Shown here in pieces: positions 51,671 to 61,339 of a DNA stretch of 64,000 bases. Under the pieces are notes generated by a model that had not been told where the DNA came from, did not search any database, and worked only from the letters and a program-made list of their open reading frames with translations. The DNA lies in NCBI GenBank assembly GCA_964579795.1, contig CAZOHM010000002.1:45868-109867 (forward strand), written 5' to 3'. The DNA comes from JAEYFP01 sp964579795. GTDB lineage: Bacteria; Bacillota; Clostridia; Lachnospirales; Lachnospiraceae. The first letter of the stretch is position 1. Each line of letters begins with the position of its first letter. The position numbers were made by a program, and so were the translations under genes.

Positions 51671-54157
51671 ATGGAAAATGAAGAACAGCAGAATAAAGGC
51701 GGAAATGCTGCCATGATAAAAATATGCGGGTTTATCGTTGATAAACGAAACCTGTTTTTCTTGCTCTTCGGTTTGATGATGATTTTTTCTGTGGTCGCAA
51801 GAAACTGGGTGAAAGTAGAAAACTCCATGTCTTACTATCTGCCCCAGAAGACTGAAACCAAACAGGGTCTGGATTTAATGGAAAAGGAGTTTACAACATA
51901 CGGTACATGTACTGTCATGATTGCGAATGTTTCCTATGAACAGGCTGACCAGATTTGCAGACAGATTGAAAGCAGAGATGGTGTTTTTTCTGTAACATTT
52001 GATGATACAGGGGATCATTATAATAATGGATCAGCGTTATATGATGTAACATTTGATTATGATGAGAAAGATGAACACTGTCTGGAAGCATTGGATGAGC
52101 TGAAAAAATCACTGGATGGGTATGATCTTTATCTTACAACAAGTCTTGGAGATACGCAGTCAGAGCTGATTGCTGAGGAGATGCAGGTTATTTCTGTGAT
52201 TGTTGCAATTATAGTTGTTACTGTACTGCTCCTGACCTCCCAGGCTTATGCAGAGGTTCCGGTACTTCTTTTGACATTTGGTTCATCAGCCATTATCCAG
52301 ATGGGTACCAATTTTGTATTTGGAACAATCTCTTTTGTTTCCAATTCCGTTACGATTGTGTTGCAGCTTGCGTTATCTGTTGATTACGCAGTCATATTTC
52401 TGAACAGATATAAAGAGGAACATGCCTCCATGCCTTCAAGAGAGGCAGCAATCATTGCACTCAGCAAAGCGATTCCTGAAATATCGGGAAGCTCGCTGAC
52501 AACGATTGGCGGTCTGATTGCCATGACATTCATGCAGTACAAAATGGGTCCGGATATGGGTATTGTTTTGATTAAGGCAATTATCTTAAGTCTGTTTTCC
52601 GTATTTTTTTTAATGCCGGGTATCATTATGCTGTTTGCAAATCTGATGGACAAAACAAAGCATAAGAACTTTATTCCGGATATTCCTTTTGTCGGTAAAT
52701 TTGCTTACAAATCCAGATATGTGATAGCACCATTATTTGTTGTGGTGATTATTATCGGATTTTTTATTTCCAATCGGTGTCCTTATGTGTTTGGATACAG
52801 TAAGCTTTCAACCCCGATTCAGAACAGAGTGCAGATTGCAAAACAAATGCAGGAGGACAATTTCCCTTCCACAAATATGGTTGCTCTTGTGATTCCCGCC
52901 GGTAACTATGAAAAAGAGAAAAAGCTTCTCAAGGAACTGGAGGACTGTCCTGAAGTGGATTCAGCTAAGGGACTTGCAAATATCGAGGCAATGGACGGAT
53001 ATATGCTGACAGATAAGTTGAGTCCAAGACAGTTTTCTGAGCTTATGGGTTTGGATTATGAAGTTGCAGAGCTGATTTATGCTGCTTATGCAGTTAATGA
53101 CGAAGATTATGCGAAGGCAGTCAACGGTCTGAATACATATAAGGTGCCTCTGATTGATATGTTTCTGTTCCTGCATCAGGAGGTGGATGAGGGATACGTG
53201 ACACTGGACAGTGACCTGAAGGAACAGCTGGATGATGCATACAGACAGATGACCTTTGCAAAGAATCAGCTGCAGGGTGAGCACAACAGCCGTATGCTTT
53301 TGTATTTGACACTTCCAGAGGAAAGTGAGGAAACATTTGCTTTTATTGATGAGCTGCATGATATTGTTGGAAAGTATTATGAAGACCCATGTCTTGTTGT
53401 CGGAGAATCTGTCAGTCAGTATGATTTGAAAAAGACCTTCTCTACAGATAATAATGTTGTTAATATTGTTTCTATTCTGGCAGTTCTTGTAGTACTGCTG
53501 TTTACATTTAAATCAGCCGGTATGCCAATACTTTTGATTGCGGTTATTCAGGGAAGTATCTGGATTAATTTCTCTGCTCCGACACTTATGCACAATGATC
53601 TTTTCTTTATGAGCTATTTGATTGTCAGCTCAATACAGATGGGTGCCAATATTGATTATGCCATTGTCATTGCAAGCCGTTACACGGAGCTTAGAAAGGA
53701 ATTTGGCAGAAAGCAGTCAATTATTGATACGATGAACCTTTCCTTCCCGACAATTGTCACATCAGGAACAATGCTTGCTGTTGCAGGTATTTTGATAGGA
53801 CAGATGACATCTGACGGAGCAATTTACGGAATAGGACAGTGCCTTGGACGTGGAACATTGATTTCTATTTTTATCACGATGTTTGTATTGCCACAGATCT
53901 TACTTGTTGGTGATAAGGTAATAGAAAAGACAGCGTTCATAATGAATATGCCGATTCGTACAAAGACGGCAGCAGGCTTACTGCGTGTGGATGGTGTTGT
54001 TCGAGGAAGAATCGATGGTACCGTAACCGGTACAATGCATGCCATTGTAAAGGGTAATGTCAGTGCTTATGTAGAGGCCGGAGACGTAAAGGAGATTTCT
54101 GAGGAGGATTATCAGAAGCTTTTAAATGGAAACAAGGAGGCGAAAGAAAATGAGTAA
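51671..54157 (+). CDS. MMPL/RND family transporter with repeat-rich cytoplasmic tail
   Basis: An 828-residue transporter. Two copies of the RND unit are visible. Each has one helix (residues about 24-44; 345-365), an extracytoplasmic domain, then five helices with SVDYAVIFLNRYKEEH in the first copy and GANIDYAIVIASRYTELRKEFG in the second, the proton-relay region of MMPL proteins. The last 65 residues hold short glycine-spaced strands (VDGVVRGRIDGTVTGTMHAI), not part of the transporter fold. MMPL proteins export lipids or act with surface proteins. The next gene overlaps by 8 bp. Confidence 0.88.
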   Translation: MENEEQQNKGGNAAMIKICGFIVDKRNLFFLLFGLMMIFSVVARNWVKVENSMSYYLPQKTETKQGLDLMEKEFTTYGTCTVMIANVSYEQADQICRQIESRDGVFSVTFDDTGDHYNNGSALYDVTFDYDEKDEHCLEALDELKKSLDGYDLYLTTSLGDTQSELIAEEMQVISVIVAIIVVTVLLLTSQAYAEVPVLLLTFGSSAIIQMGTNFVFGTISFVSNSVTIVLQLALSVDYAVIFLNRYKEEHASMPSREAAIIALSKAIPEISGSSLTTIGGLIAMTFMQYKMGPDMGIVLIKAIILSLFSVFFLMPGIIMLFANLMDKTKHKNFIPDIPFVGKFAYKSRYVIAPLFVVVIIIGFFISNRCPYVFGYSKLSTPIQNRVQIAKQMQEDNFPSTNMVALVIPAGNYEKEKKLLKELEDCPEVDSAKGLANIEAMDGYMLTDKLSPRQFSELMGLDYEVAELIYAAYAVNDEDYAKAVNGLNTYKVPLIDMFLFLHQEVDEGYVTLDSDLKEQLDDAYRQMTFAKNQLQGEHNSRMLLYLTLPEESEETFAFIDELHDIVGKYYEDPCLVVGESVSQYDLKKTFSTDNNVVNIVSILAVLVVLLFTFKSAGMPILLIAVIQGSIWINFSAPTLMHNDLFFMSYLIVSSIQMGANIDYAIVIASRYTELRKEFGRKQSIIDTMNLSFPTIVTSGTMLAVAGILIGQMTSDGAIYGIGQCLGRGTLISIFITMFVLPQILLVGDKVIEKTAFIMNMPIRTKTAAGLLRVDGVVRGRIDGTVTGTMHAIVKGNVSAYVEAGDVKEISEEDYQKLLNGNKEAKENE

Positions 54158-57100
54158 AATTTTTAATGCCTTCAAAAAACGAACAGCAGTGCTTTTGATA
54201 TTACTGCTTGTTATTTCAACATCCATTCCGGTACAGGCTGAAGAAGCTGTAGAGATTACAGTTACAACCGGAACGCAGGAAACAGAAAAAGATAAAAAGG
54301 AAGAAAAAAGAGAGAAACTTTTAGAGGATGATATAAATGCAGATGATGAGGCGGATACAGAGGAAAATGCGCCCATAACGGAATGGGAGGATATTCAAAT
54401 AAACTCAACAGCTGATTTAGTCGCACTTTCCAGAAACTGCTGGCTCGATACATGGTCAAGAAATAAGCGTGTATTTCTAACTTGTGATTTGAATGTTACA
54501 AACAGTGAATTTGTTTCCATTCCAACGTTTGGCGGATATTTTGACGGACAGGGACATACAATAGAAGGAATTCATATTGATGATACCGTATCATATACGG
54601 GTCTGTTCTGTTATACACAGGAAACAGCAGTCATTTCAAATCTGACAGTCAAGGGAAATATCCGTCCGTCTGGAAAGCAGGTCGTAGTTGGAGGAATTGT
54701 TGGAGATAACAGCGGTACGATTCAAAACTGTACATTTTCCGGAATCGTGGAAGGAACAGATTATTCCGGTGGAATTACAGGGTTTAATGAATTGGCCGGA
54801 AATATAGTGAACTGTATTTGCGAAGGCCAGGTGCTTGGTTCCCATTTTACAGGCGGCATTGCCGGAGAAAATATGGGAAATATTATGAAATGTATTAATC
54901 TTGCAGAAATCAATACGACAAATGTGGACAAGGGGATGTCACTGGAGGATATCAACCTTGAACAGTACAAGTCGGCTCTTCTGAATTTGGATGACACAAC
55001 CAAATCTGATAAAACACAGGATGCGAATGGTACAGTAGATACCGGTGGTGTTGCGGGTCTGTCTATTGGTGTGATCCAATACTGCTCGAACAGAGGAAAG
55101 GTTGGATATGAGCATGTTGGCTATAATGTTGGCGGGATTGCAGGGCGCCAGTCGGGATATTTGTACAGCTGTATAAATGAAGCAGAGATTCTTGGCAGAA
55201 AGGATGTCGGAGGTATTACTGGACAGGCAGAGCCTTATGTAGTAGTTGATTTTTCACAGGATATTGTGTACCAGCTTTCTGAAAATATTAATAAACTGCA
55301 CGATTTGATTAGCCAGACAATTCATGATGCCGGCTCTGAATCCGATACGATTTCCAGCCGTTTGTCAGTTATTCAGTCATTTACGGATAAAGCACTGGAT
55401 GATACCTCCTATCTGTCTGATAAGACAGTGGAATGGACAGATGGCGTAGTAGGTGCTGCAAATGAAGCTGTCAGCAGAGCGGATTATATAATGGAAGAGG
55501 CAGCAAAAGGGGGTGGCGCAATTGACCAGTCAAGGAGTGCAGCCGGAAATGTCAAGAATGCAGCATCAGATCTTGTAAAGGTAGTTAATGACCTGGATAT
55601 TTATCAGTATATGACACAGGAAGAGAGAACAAGATATGATAACAGCAAAAAGAATCTGGAAAATGCAACTGCAGAATATAACAGATATGTCAGCACAGCA
55701 AAGACAGCATATCAGAATTACTATCTTGATAAAGTAAGATCCACCAATTCACCGTATAATGATGGCTCATTGTCTGTAAATGAACTTAATATGAAGCCGG
55801 TTGTATCCGGAAATACAGTTAATACATGGAGTTGGAGTGATTCCAATACATACCGAAACTATCTGGATCCGTCTGTTGACAAGTGGGTGCATTATGATGA
55901 TACTCAGTCACCAGCTGTCGAAACAGCTTTCCCTCAGTCAGCAGGAGATCAGGGAACAATGGACAGACAGCTGATTGCTGACAGAGATACACAAATTGCA
56001 TCCAATTCAGGAACAATTGATACTGATTCCATAAGCTATGCGGATGGAAAGTATTATGATAACCATCATTCCTCCTATTCTACAGATGTTGCAAACAATG
56101 TAGATACGATGGCGGGTATTGTACTTGCTCATACCTCACAGATGTCTGAAAGTACAAAAAATGATGCACAAAATGCGGTCAATTATGCGAAGGATGCAGC
56201 GGGAAATCTGGAAACAGCAGGTTCACAGGTGAAAAGTATTGTTTCTACAGTAAACGGGAAATCAGATATTGTCTTACCGCAGCTTGGAACAGAGTATCGC
56301 GCAAAAACAAGCAGTCTTGTATCAAATTTACAGGGCATGTCTGACAATATGGGATATCTGAATGGAGAAATGGCATCGGCAAGTGATGTGCTGCTGGCGG
56401 ATATTGAAGCGGTCAATGACCAGTTCAATGTGATTATGCTACTTTACACAGACGCTATCGACGGTGCACTGGATATGGATTATTCAAATGTGTATGAGGA
56501 TAATTCGCAGGAAGTTGCTATGGAATGTACAGATGCCACGATTGCAGAATGTACAAATATTGGAGAGGTGCTGGGTAATCTGGATGTATCCGGAATAGCC
56601 GGGACAATGGCTATTGAATATGATTTTGATTTGGAAGGTGATGTAACCGGTATTGAGGATGCGAAGGCCAATTCTACCTACCAGACAAAATGTGTGCTTC
56701 GTCATAATATAAATCAAGGAATGATTCAGTCACAAAAGAGTGATGTCGGAGGAGTCTGCGGTCTTCAGGAGATGGGTACAATTCTGTTATGCGAGAATTA
56801 TGGCTGGATAGAAAGTACTGACGGAGACTATATCGGAGGAATTACAGGACAGTCTTTGTCAACCATTCAGCAAAGCTATGCAAAATGCAGACTGTCAGGC
56901 AGGAAAAATATAGGCGGTATTACCGGCTTTGGAACAGATATTAATGACTGCTGTGCAATGATCAGGGTAGAGGAAGCAGATGCATTTGCAGGAGCAATCG
57001 CAGGTGAAATCGGAGAAGAAAGCAAGATACATCACAATGTGTTTGTTGGAGGAGAACTTGCGGGAATAGACCGAATCAGTTATAGTGGAAAGGCAGAGCC

Positions 57101-57827
57101 GATTACATATCAGGAGCTGCTTCAAATGACGGAGATTCCTTCTGCATTTCGTCAGCTGACAGTATCCTTCTATATTGATGACAGAGAAGTTAAAAAAATA
57201 AATTGCAATTATATGGAAATGCTTTCCTCTAAGGAGTATCCGGATGTTCCAAAAAAGGATGGATACTATGCACAGTGGGATATTAAGGAACTTTCCAGAA
57301 TCGTATTTGATGAGGATGTCACGGCAGAGTATAAGCGTTATCTGACAACTCTTGCAGGCAGTCAGGTGAGAGAAAATTCACAATCTGATTTTCTTGTTGA
57401 CGGTAAATTTGAGGAAGAGGATGAGCTTCACTCAACACTTTATTCAACGACGGATATTCCGCTTAAGAATGTTTTGGAGCATTGGAAACTGGAAATACCG
57501 AATGATAATGCTTCTGAGCATCAGCTTCGTTATTTGTCTCCTAAAAACGGGCAGATTGACGTGGAAATATACATCAATCAGAATAATAAATGGAAAAAGG
57601 TTGATACTGACAAGATGGGTATTTACCGTACATTTATGGCAGAAGGGAGTTATGTGGAAATTGCCATCGTGTCTGTCCAGCATACATGGAAAGAGTACAT
57701 CTGGTATATTGCAGGAGCAGTAGTGGCAGGAGCAGCTATTTTATTTGCAATCATTTATTTCAGAAGAAAGAATATAAATAAGAAAAGAACAGAAGAAAGG
57801 GATACCTTGGAGGAAATCGAGGTATAG
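54150..57827 (+). CDS. Large GLUG-repeat surface protein with C-terminal membrane anchor
   Basis: A 1225-residue exported protein. Signal peptide at about residues 1-31 (TAVLLILLLVISTSIPVQA), then an acidic linker. A first GLUG/beta-solenoid block follows (GGIVGDNSGTIQNCTFSG, GGITGF, GGIAGENMGNIMKCINLAE, GGIAGRQSGYLYSC). A roughly 430-residue helical, coiled-coil-like insertion comes next, then a second GLUG block (GVCGLQEMGTILLCENYGW, GGITGQSLSTIQQ, GGITGFGTDIND). The C-terminus has one membrane helix (YIAGAVVAGAAILFAIIYF) and a basic tail. Start at 54150, 10 bp after AGGAGG. Coupled to the MMPL gene, so the two probably work together; the function is unknown. Confidence 0.82.
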   Translation: MSKIFNAFKKRTAVLLILLLVISTSIPVQAEEAVEITVTTGTQETEKDKKEEKREKLLEDDINADDEADTEENAPITEWEDIQINSTADLVALSRNCWLDTWSRNKRVFLTCDLNVTNSEFVSIPTFGGYFDGQGHTIEGIHIDDTVSYTGLFCYTQETAVISNLTVKGNIRPSGKQVVVGGIVGDNSGTIQNCTFSGIVEGTDYSGGITGFNELAGNIVNCICEGQVLGSHFTGGIAGENMGNIMKCINLAEINTTNVDKGMSLEDINLEQYKSALLNLDDTTKSDKTQDANGTVDTGGVAGLSIGVIQYCSNRGKVGYEHVGYNVGGIAGRQSGYLYSCINEAEILGRKDVGGITGQAEPYVVVDFSQDIVYQLSENINKLHDLISQTIHDAGSESDTISSRLSVIQSFTDKALDDTSYLSDKTVEWTDGVVGAANEAVSRADYIMEEAAKGGGAIDQSRSAAGNVKNAASDLVKVVNDLDIYQYMTQEERTRYDNSKKNLENATAEYNRYVSTAKTAYQNYYLDKVRSTNSPYNDGSLSVNELNMKPVVSGNTVNTWSWSDSNTYRNYLDPSVDKWVHYDDTQSPAVETAFPQSAGDQGTMDRQLIADRDTQIASNSGTIDTDSISYADGKYYDNHHSSYSTDVANNVDTMAGIVLAHTSQMSESTKNDAQNAVNYAKDAAGNLETAGSQVKSIVSTVNGKSDIVLPQLGTEYRAKTSSLVSNLQGMSDNMGYLNGEMASASDVLLADIEAVNDQFNVIMLLYTDAIDGALDMDYSNVYEDNSQEVAMECTDATIAECTNIGEVLGNLDVSGIAGTMAIEYDFDLEGDVTGIEDAKANSTYQTKCVLRHNINQGMIQSQKSDVGGVCGLQEMGTILLCENYGWIESTDGDYIGGITGQSLSTIQQSYAKCRLSGRKNIGGITGFGTDINDCCAMIRVEEADAFAGAIAGEIGEESKIHHNVFVGGELAGIDRISYSGKAEPITYQELLQMTEIPSAFRQLTVSFYIDDREVKKINCNYMEMLSSKEYPDVPKKDGYYAQWDIKELSRIVFDEDVTAEYKRYLTTLAGSQVRENSQSDFLVDGKFEEEDELHSTLYSTTDIPLKNVLEHWKLEIPNDNASEHQLRYLSPKNGQIDVEIYINQNNKWKKVDTDKMGIYRTFMAEGSYVEIAIVSVQHTWKEYIWYIAGAVVAGAAILFAIIYFRRKNINKKRTEERDTLEEIEV

Positions 57828-57834
57828 GTAGCAT

Positions 57835-60800
57835 ATGAGTGTCATTATTCTATTTGCAGTACTTTGGGTAATCAGTCCGCTTGCCTTGATTCCAGTAGTC
57901 GTTGTGCTTGCGGCAAAGAACAGCGAACTGAATGCAAAGCTCAAGAGACTTTCCGGACAAACACAACCGACACAAGTGCAGCAGCGACCAGTTATGCCAC
58001 AGCCCACAGTCGCGCAGCCACAGCCCGCAGTCGTGCAGCCACAGCCCGCAGCCGTGCAGCCACAGCCCACAGCCGTGCAGCCACAGCCCACAGTCGCGCA
58101 GCAGCGACCAGCAGCGGTGCCGCCACAGATGCGTCCTGTAGCAAACCAAAAAACAGGCGCTGTGACTTCTTCAACCGGCTTGAAACCGGTTCACTTATTG
58201 TTTGGAATAGGAACACTACTTGTAGTTGTCGCAGGTCTGATTTTTGCAACAACTACATGGAGACTCATACCGTCGACAGGAAAGCTTTTGATTCTGTCAG
58301 CGGTCATTTTGTTGTTTTTTGCATGTTCATTTATACTTGAAAAATGGATGCATCTAAAGCAGACGAGCGTGACATTTTATATGCTTGGGAGCTTTTTCTC
58401 TTCGCTTGTGGTAATTGCTGTTGGCTACTTTTCCTGGTTTGGCAGCAGCTTTTCACTTTTTGGAGAGGGAAGATTTTTACTTTGCTTTATCAGCTTGATT
58501 TTACTTGGCATCCTGCTTTTACTTGGCCATTTCTTTTACAAAATGCGAGTATTTCTCATACTTTCAAGTCTGTTTCTGTCTGCGTCACTCGTATTTCTTT
58601 GCAGACATGTGACACCGGATGCGGGCAAGATGCTATGCATTATGGGAATTTATCTGCTTGGATTTACCTGTCTGATGTTTTTGGAAAAGTGGAAAAAAAG
58701 CTTTGGAATTACGGTGATTATTTTGGATGTGGCATATATTGTATTGACAATTATTCTACTTTCAATAAGCGAAACATCTGTCTTTATCTGCCTTGCCCTT
58801 TGTTTGTCCCATGCAGCAATTTTAATGCTTGCCTTCATTTATAAACAGGCATGGATTAATTGGATACTTCCTTTGTACAGCATGCTGTCTGTTTTTTCAG
58901 TATCAGGGCTTTGCAGTTCAAAATGGGAGAGTCTGTATGTTTCAGAGGGTGCCATATATCAGATGGTGTTTACAATTGCCTGTCTGATTTGTTTTCTTAT
59001 ATATACACTGATTCGATTCAGGAAAAAGGCAGTGTTCAGAACAATTGTATCAGACTGGATATTCACGTTTGCAATTTTAATACAGTCTTTCTATGCCTGT
59101 GTGAGTATGCAGATGCAAAATGAGGTTGTTGGTGAGGCTGATGTTTTGGCCTGCATAATTCAGTGGGTTTTGGCTGCTGTTACAGCAGCGGTCATATTAC
59201 TGCTCAGTCTTCGAGACGAGAACAAATGGTTCAGACAAAGTCTGCTTGCTTCTATGTCTGTAATGGGAATGTCTGCATTGTATGCACTTGTGTTCAAGCT
59301 TTTGATCTGGCAGTCGGATGAATGGAAAATGATATTACCAATGCTGTTTCTTGCAGTTTTGTATTTAATTGGTATCGTTGCGCGAAGCTATATAAAGAAG
59401 ATTTTTACAGATACAGTATTTGCAGGCAGATTATTACGAATCTGGCAGCATATTTCGCTTACTTTTGCTGCTTTTACCTGTCTGATTACTGAACAGAGAA
59501 CACTTTGGATGAGTTTTTGTCTTTTAGCTGTTATCCTGTTGCTACAGGGAATTTATTACAAAAGGCAACATAATTTCTATGGTATATTTTCTGCACTGTT
59601 ATTCCCATTTGTATCAATGCTTGGTTTGAAAGAGGCTGCTGTTGCATTTACCGGTGATGAAGCAGCTGCGCTCATCTGCACAGCTGATATAAAGATTGCA
59701 GTGTGCCTGTTACTCATACTGTCCAGCAGCTTCCTGTATTCCGGCTTTGTCGACAGGAAAAAGCTGATAAAGGGAGATAAAAACACATTTACAGGTCTTC
59801 ATATTGACTGGAATTATGTCACGCTGAGTTTAATGATATTGATTTTGACTGTTCAAACAATAGATGGTTCTTCGAGAGGACTATCCGCTGCACAGATGTG
59901 GTTTTTGCTGCTTTTCTATGTTTGTTACACAGCATCAAGATGTGCTCGTATGGTTCAACCGTATGTATACAGTGCAGCCTGTGTCTGCGGCTGTTTTGCG
60001 TGGATGACACAGCAGATGATTCCGCTGCCTGAAATTTGCGGGAATGAATGTAGAGCACTGATTCTGCTTGGTTGTGGGTTTGTACTGTATCGATTTGTCT
60101 GGAAGGAGAAACCAAAGGCAGGTGCTTGGATTGGATATGCACTGCTTGCAGTCTTTTTGCTGGAGCAGGCTAAAGGTGTTCATGCATATGCTGGAGAACC
60201 GGGAGTATATAAACTGACTGTATTTTTGATTGTTGTATGTGTACTGCTTGTATTCGCATTTAGAAAAGCAAAGCTTCGCTATATGCTATTAACAGGAGGC
60301 ACGCTGATGGCAGCCGCCTATCTGACGCTCGACTCCATTATGTCTGAAGAGCATGCAGCGTTTTTTACTGACAGTATACAGCCGGCTATAACCTGTGCCG
60401 GTATATTCACACTTCTCAATGTGCTGCTTATGGCTGGCATGTGTATTCTGCTTCCTGTTCTTATGTACAGGGAGAAAGAATCCTGTGTTGTTTGTGTGCC
60501 GGTCATTATCTATTATTACATACTGGCAAGTGTAATTGATTACCTGCAGCTGGAAGAGACCAGTGCAAATCTATTATGGCTGATGATGTTTTTACTGATG
60601 GTTATGCTTGGCAGACGCTTACATGAGAAAACAGTGGAAATACATGAGTCGGTTGAAGGAGACTGTGGAGCTTCAAAACATTTGATGATAGACTGGATGG
60701 GTATTTCGGGAATTATCTCACCGATAATACAGCTGTTTTCAAAAGCAGAAGGATGGAGATTCTGTGGTTTGATGCTGCTTGCCGTCTATGTATTATGCTT

Positions 60801-61338
60801 CCATGACCGAATCAGTCAAAAATTAAACAGATGGCTGGCAAGTATTGCTGCATGCTTTATTACAATTGCATGGTGGACACAGCCGTTTTTGAATATTCCA
60901 ACACTTTTAAAAACTGAGTGGAAAATAGCCGGATTGATTGGCTTTTTGTCTGTAATTACGTTTGCTGTATGGAAAGAGTACAAAGCTGTCTGCTCCTGGG
61001 TTTTATTTGGAGGATCCGTTTGCTGTGTATTATGGCAGAGTCTGGATACAATTCGCTTCCAGAAACTGACAGATACTTTGATACTTGCTGTTGCCGTACT
61101 ATTGATTTTGTTGTATGCTTTTATCAAGAAGAGCGGACGCTGGTTCCTGTTATCGTCTATGACGCTTGTTATACTTGTGATATATCTGTCCAGAGATTTC
61201 TGGAAAAGCATTGCCTGGTGGATTTATTTACTGGCAGCAGGTATTCTACTGATTGTTTTTGCAGCTACAAATGAATATCGTAAAAAGCAGGATAAGAAGG
61301 AACCGACAAAACAACTTTTTCATGAATGGGAGTGGTAA
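57835..61338 (+). CDS. Giant polytopic membrane protein with Pro-Gln linker (DUF2157-like)
   Basis: An 1167-residue protein. One N-terminal helix is followed by a cytoplasmic-type linker of V-Q-P-Q-P repeats (residues about 45-100), then some 30 hydrophobic helices to the end. The segment LLFGIGTLLVVVAGLIFATTTWRLIPSTGKLLILSAVILLF resembles the start of DUF2157-type proteins; I do not recognise the rest. It begins 7 bp after the GLUG gene and is followed 1 bp later by a lipoprotein gene, so it belongs to the same operon. Confidence 0.7.
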   Translation: MSVIILFAVLWVISPLALIPVVVVLAAKNSELNAKLKRLSGQTQPTQVQQRPVMPQPTVAQPQPAVVQPQPAAVQPQPTAVQPQPTVAQQRPAAVPPQMRPVANQKTGAVTSSTGLKPVHLLFGIGTLLVVVAGLIFATTTWRLIPSTGKLLILSAVILLFFACSFILEKWMHLKQTSVTFYMLGSFFSSLVVIAVGYFSWFGSSFSLFGEGRFLLCFISLILLGILLLLGHFFYKMRVFLILSSLFLSASLVFLCRHVTPDAGKMLCIMGIYLLGFTCLMFLEKWKKSFGITVIILDVAYIVLTIILLSISETSVFICLALCLSHAAILMLAFIYKQAWINWILPLYSMLSVFSVSGLCSSKWESLYVSEGAIYQMVFTIACLICFLIYTLIRFRKKAVFRTIVSDWIFTFAILIQSFYACVSMQMQNEVVGEADVLACIIQWVLAAVTAAVILLLSLRDENKWFRQSLLASMSVMGMSALYALVFKLLIWQSDEWKMILPMLFLAVLYLIGIVARSYIKKIFTDTVFAGRLLRIWQHISLTFAAFTCLITEQRTLWMSFCLLAVILLLQGIYYKRQHNFYGIFSALLFPFVSMLGLKEAAVAFTGDEAAALICTADIKIAVCLLLILSSSFLYSGFVDRKKLIKGDKNTFTGLHIDWNYVTLSLMILILTVQTIDGSSRGLSAAQMWFLLLFYVCYTASRCARMVQPYVYSAACVCGCFAWMTQQMIPLPEICGNECRALILLGCGFVLYRFVWKEKPKAGAWIGYALLAVFLLEQAKGVHAYAGEPGVYKLTVFLIVVCVLLVFAFRKAKLRYMLLTGGTLMAAAYLTLDSIMSEEHAAFFTDSIQPAITCAGIFTLLNVLLMAGMCILLPVLMYREKESCVVCVPVIIYYYILASVIDYLQLEETSANLLWLMMFLLMVMLGRRLHEKTVEIHESVEGDCGASKHLMIDWMGISGIISPIIQLFSKAEGWRFCGLMLLAVYVLCFHDRISQKLNRWLASIAACFITIAWWTQPFLNIPTLLKTEWKIAGLIGFLSVITFAVWKEYKAVCSWVLFGGSVCCVLWQSLDTIRFQKLTDTLILAVAVLLILLYAFIKKSGRWFLLSSMTLVILVIYLSRDFWKSIAWWIYLLAAGILLIVFAATNEYRKKQDKKEPTKQLFHEWEW
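58006..58108 (+). repeat. 18-bp tandem repeats coding Val-Gln-Pro-Gln-Pro-Ala
   Basis: About five near-identical units (gtgcagccacagcccgca and variants) code the linker of the polytopic protein. The third bases vary little, suggesting recent expansion. Confidence 0.85.
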
Positions 61339-61339
61339 A

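Noticed and set aside
58006..58108. Regular repeats that could suggest a CRISPR array
   Set aside because: Units are directly adjacent with no spacers and stay in the coding frame; the same applies to the repeats at 634-915 and 13330-13475.
57850..58340. Several open frames on both strands across the Pro-Gln repeat
   Set aside because: Shadows of the tandem 18-bp units in other frames.
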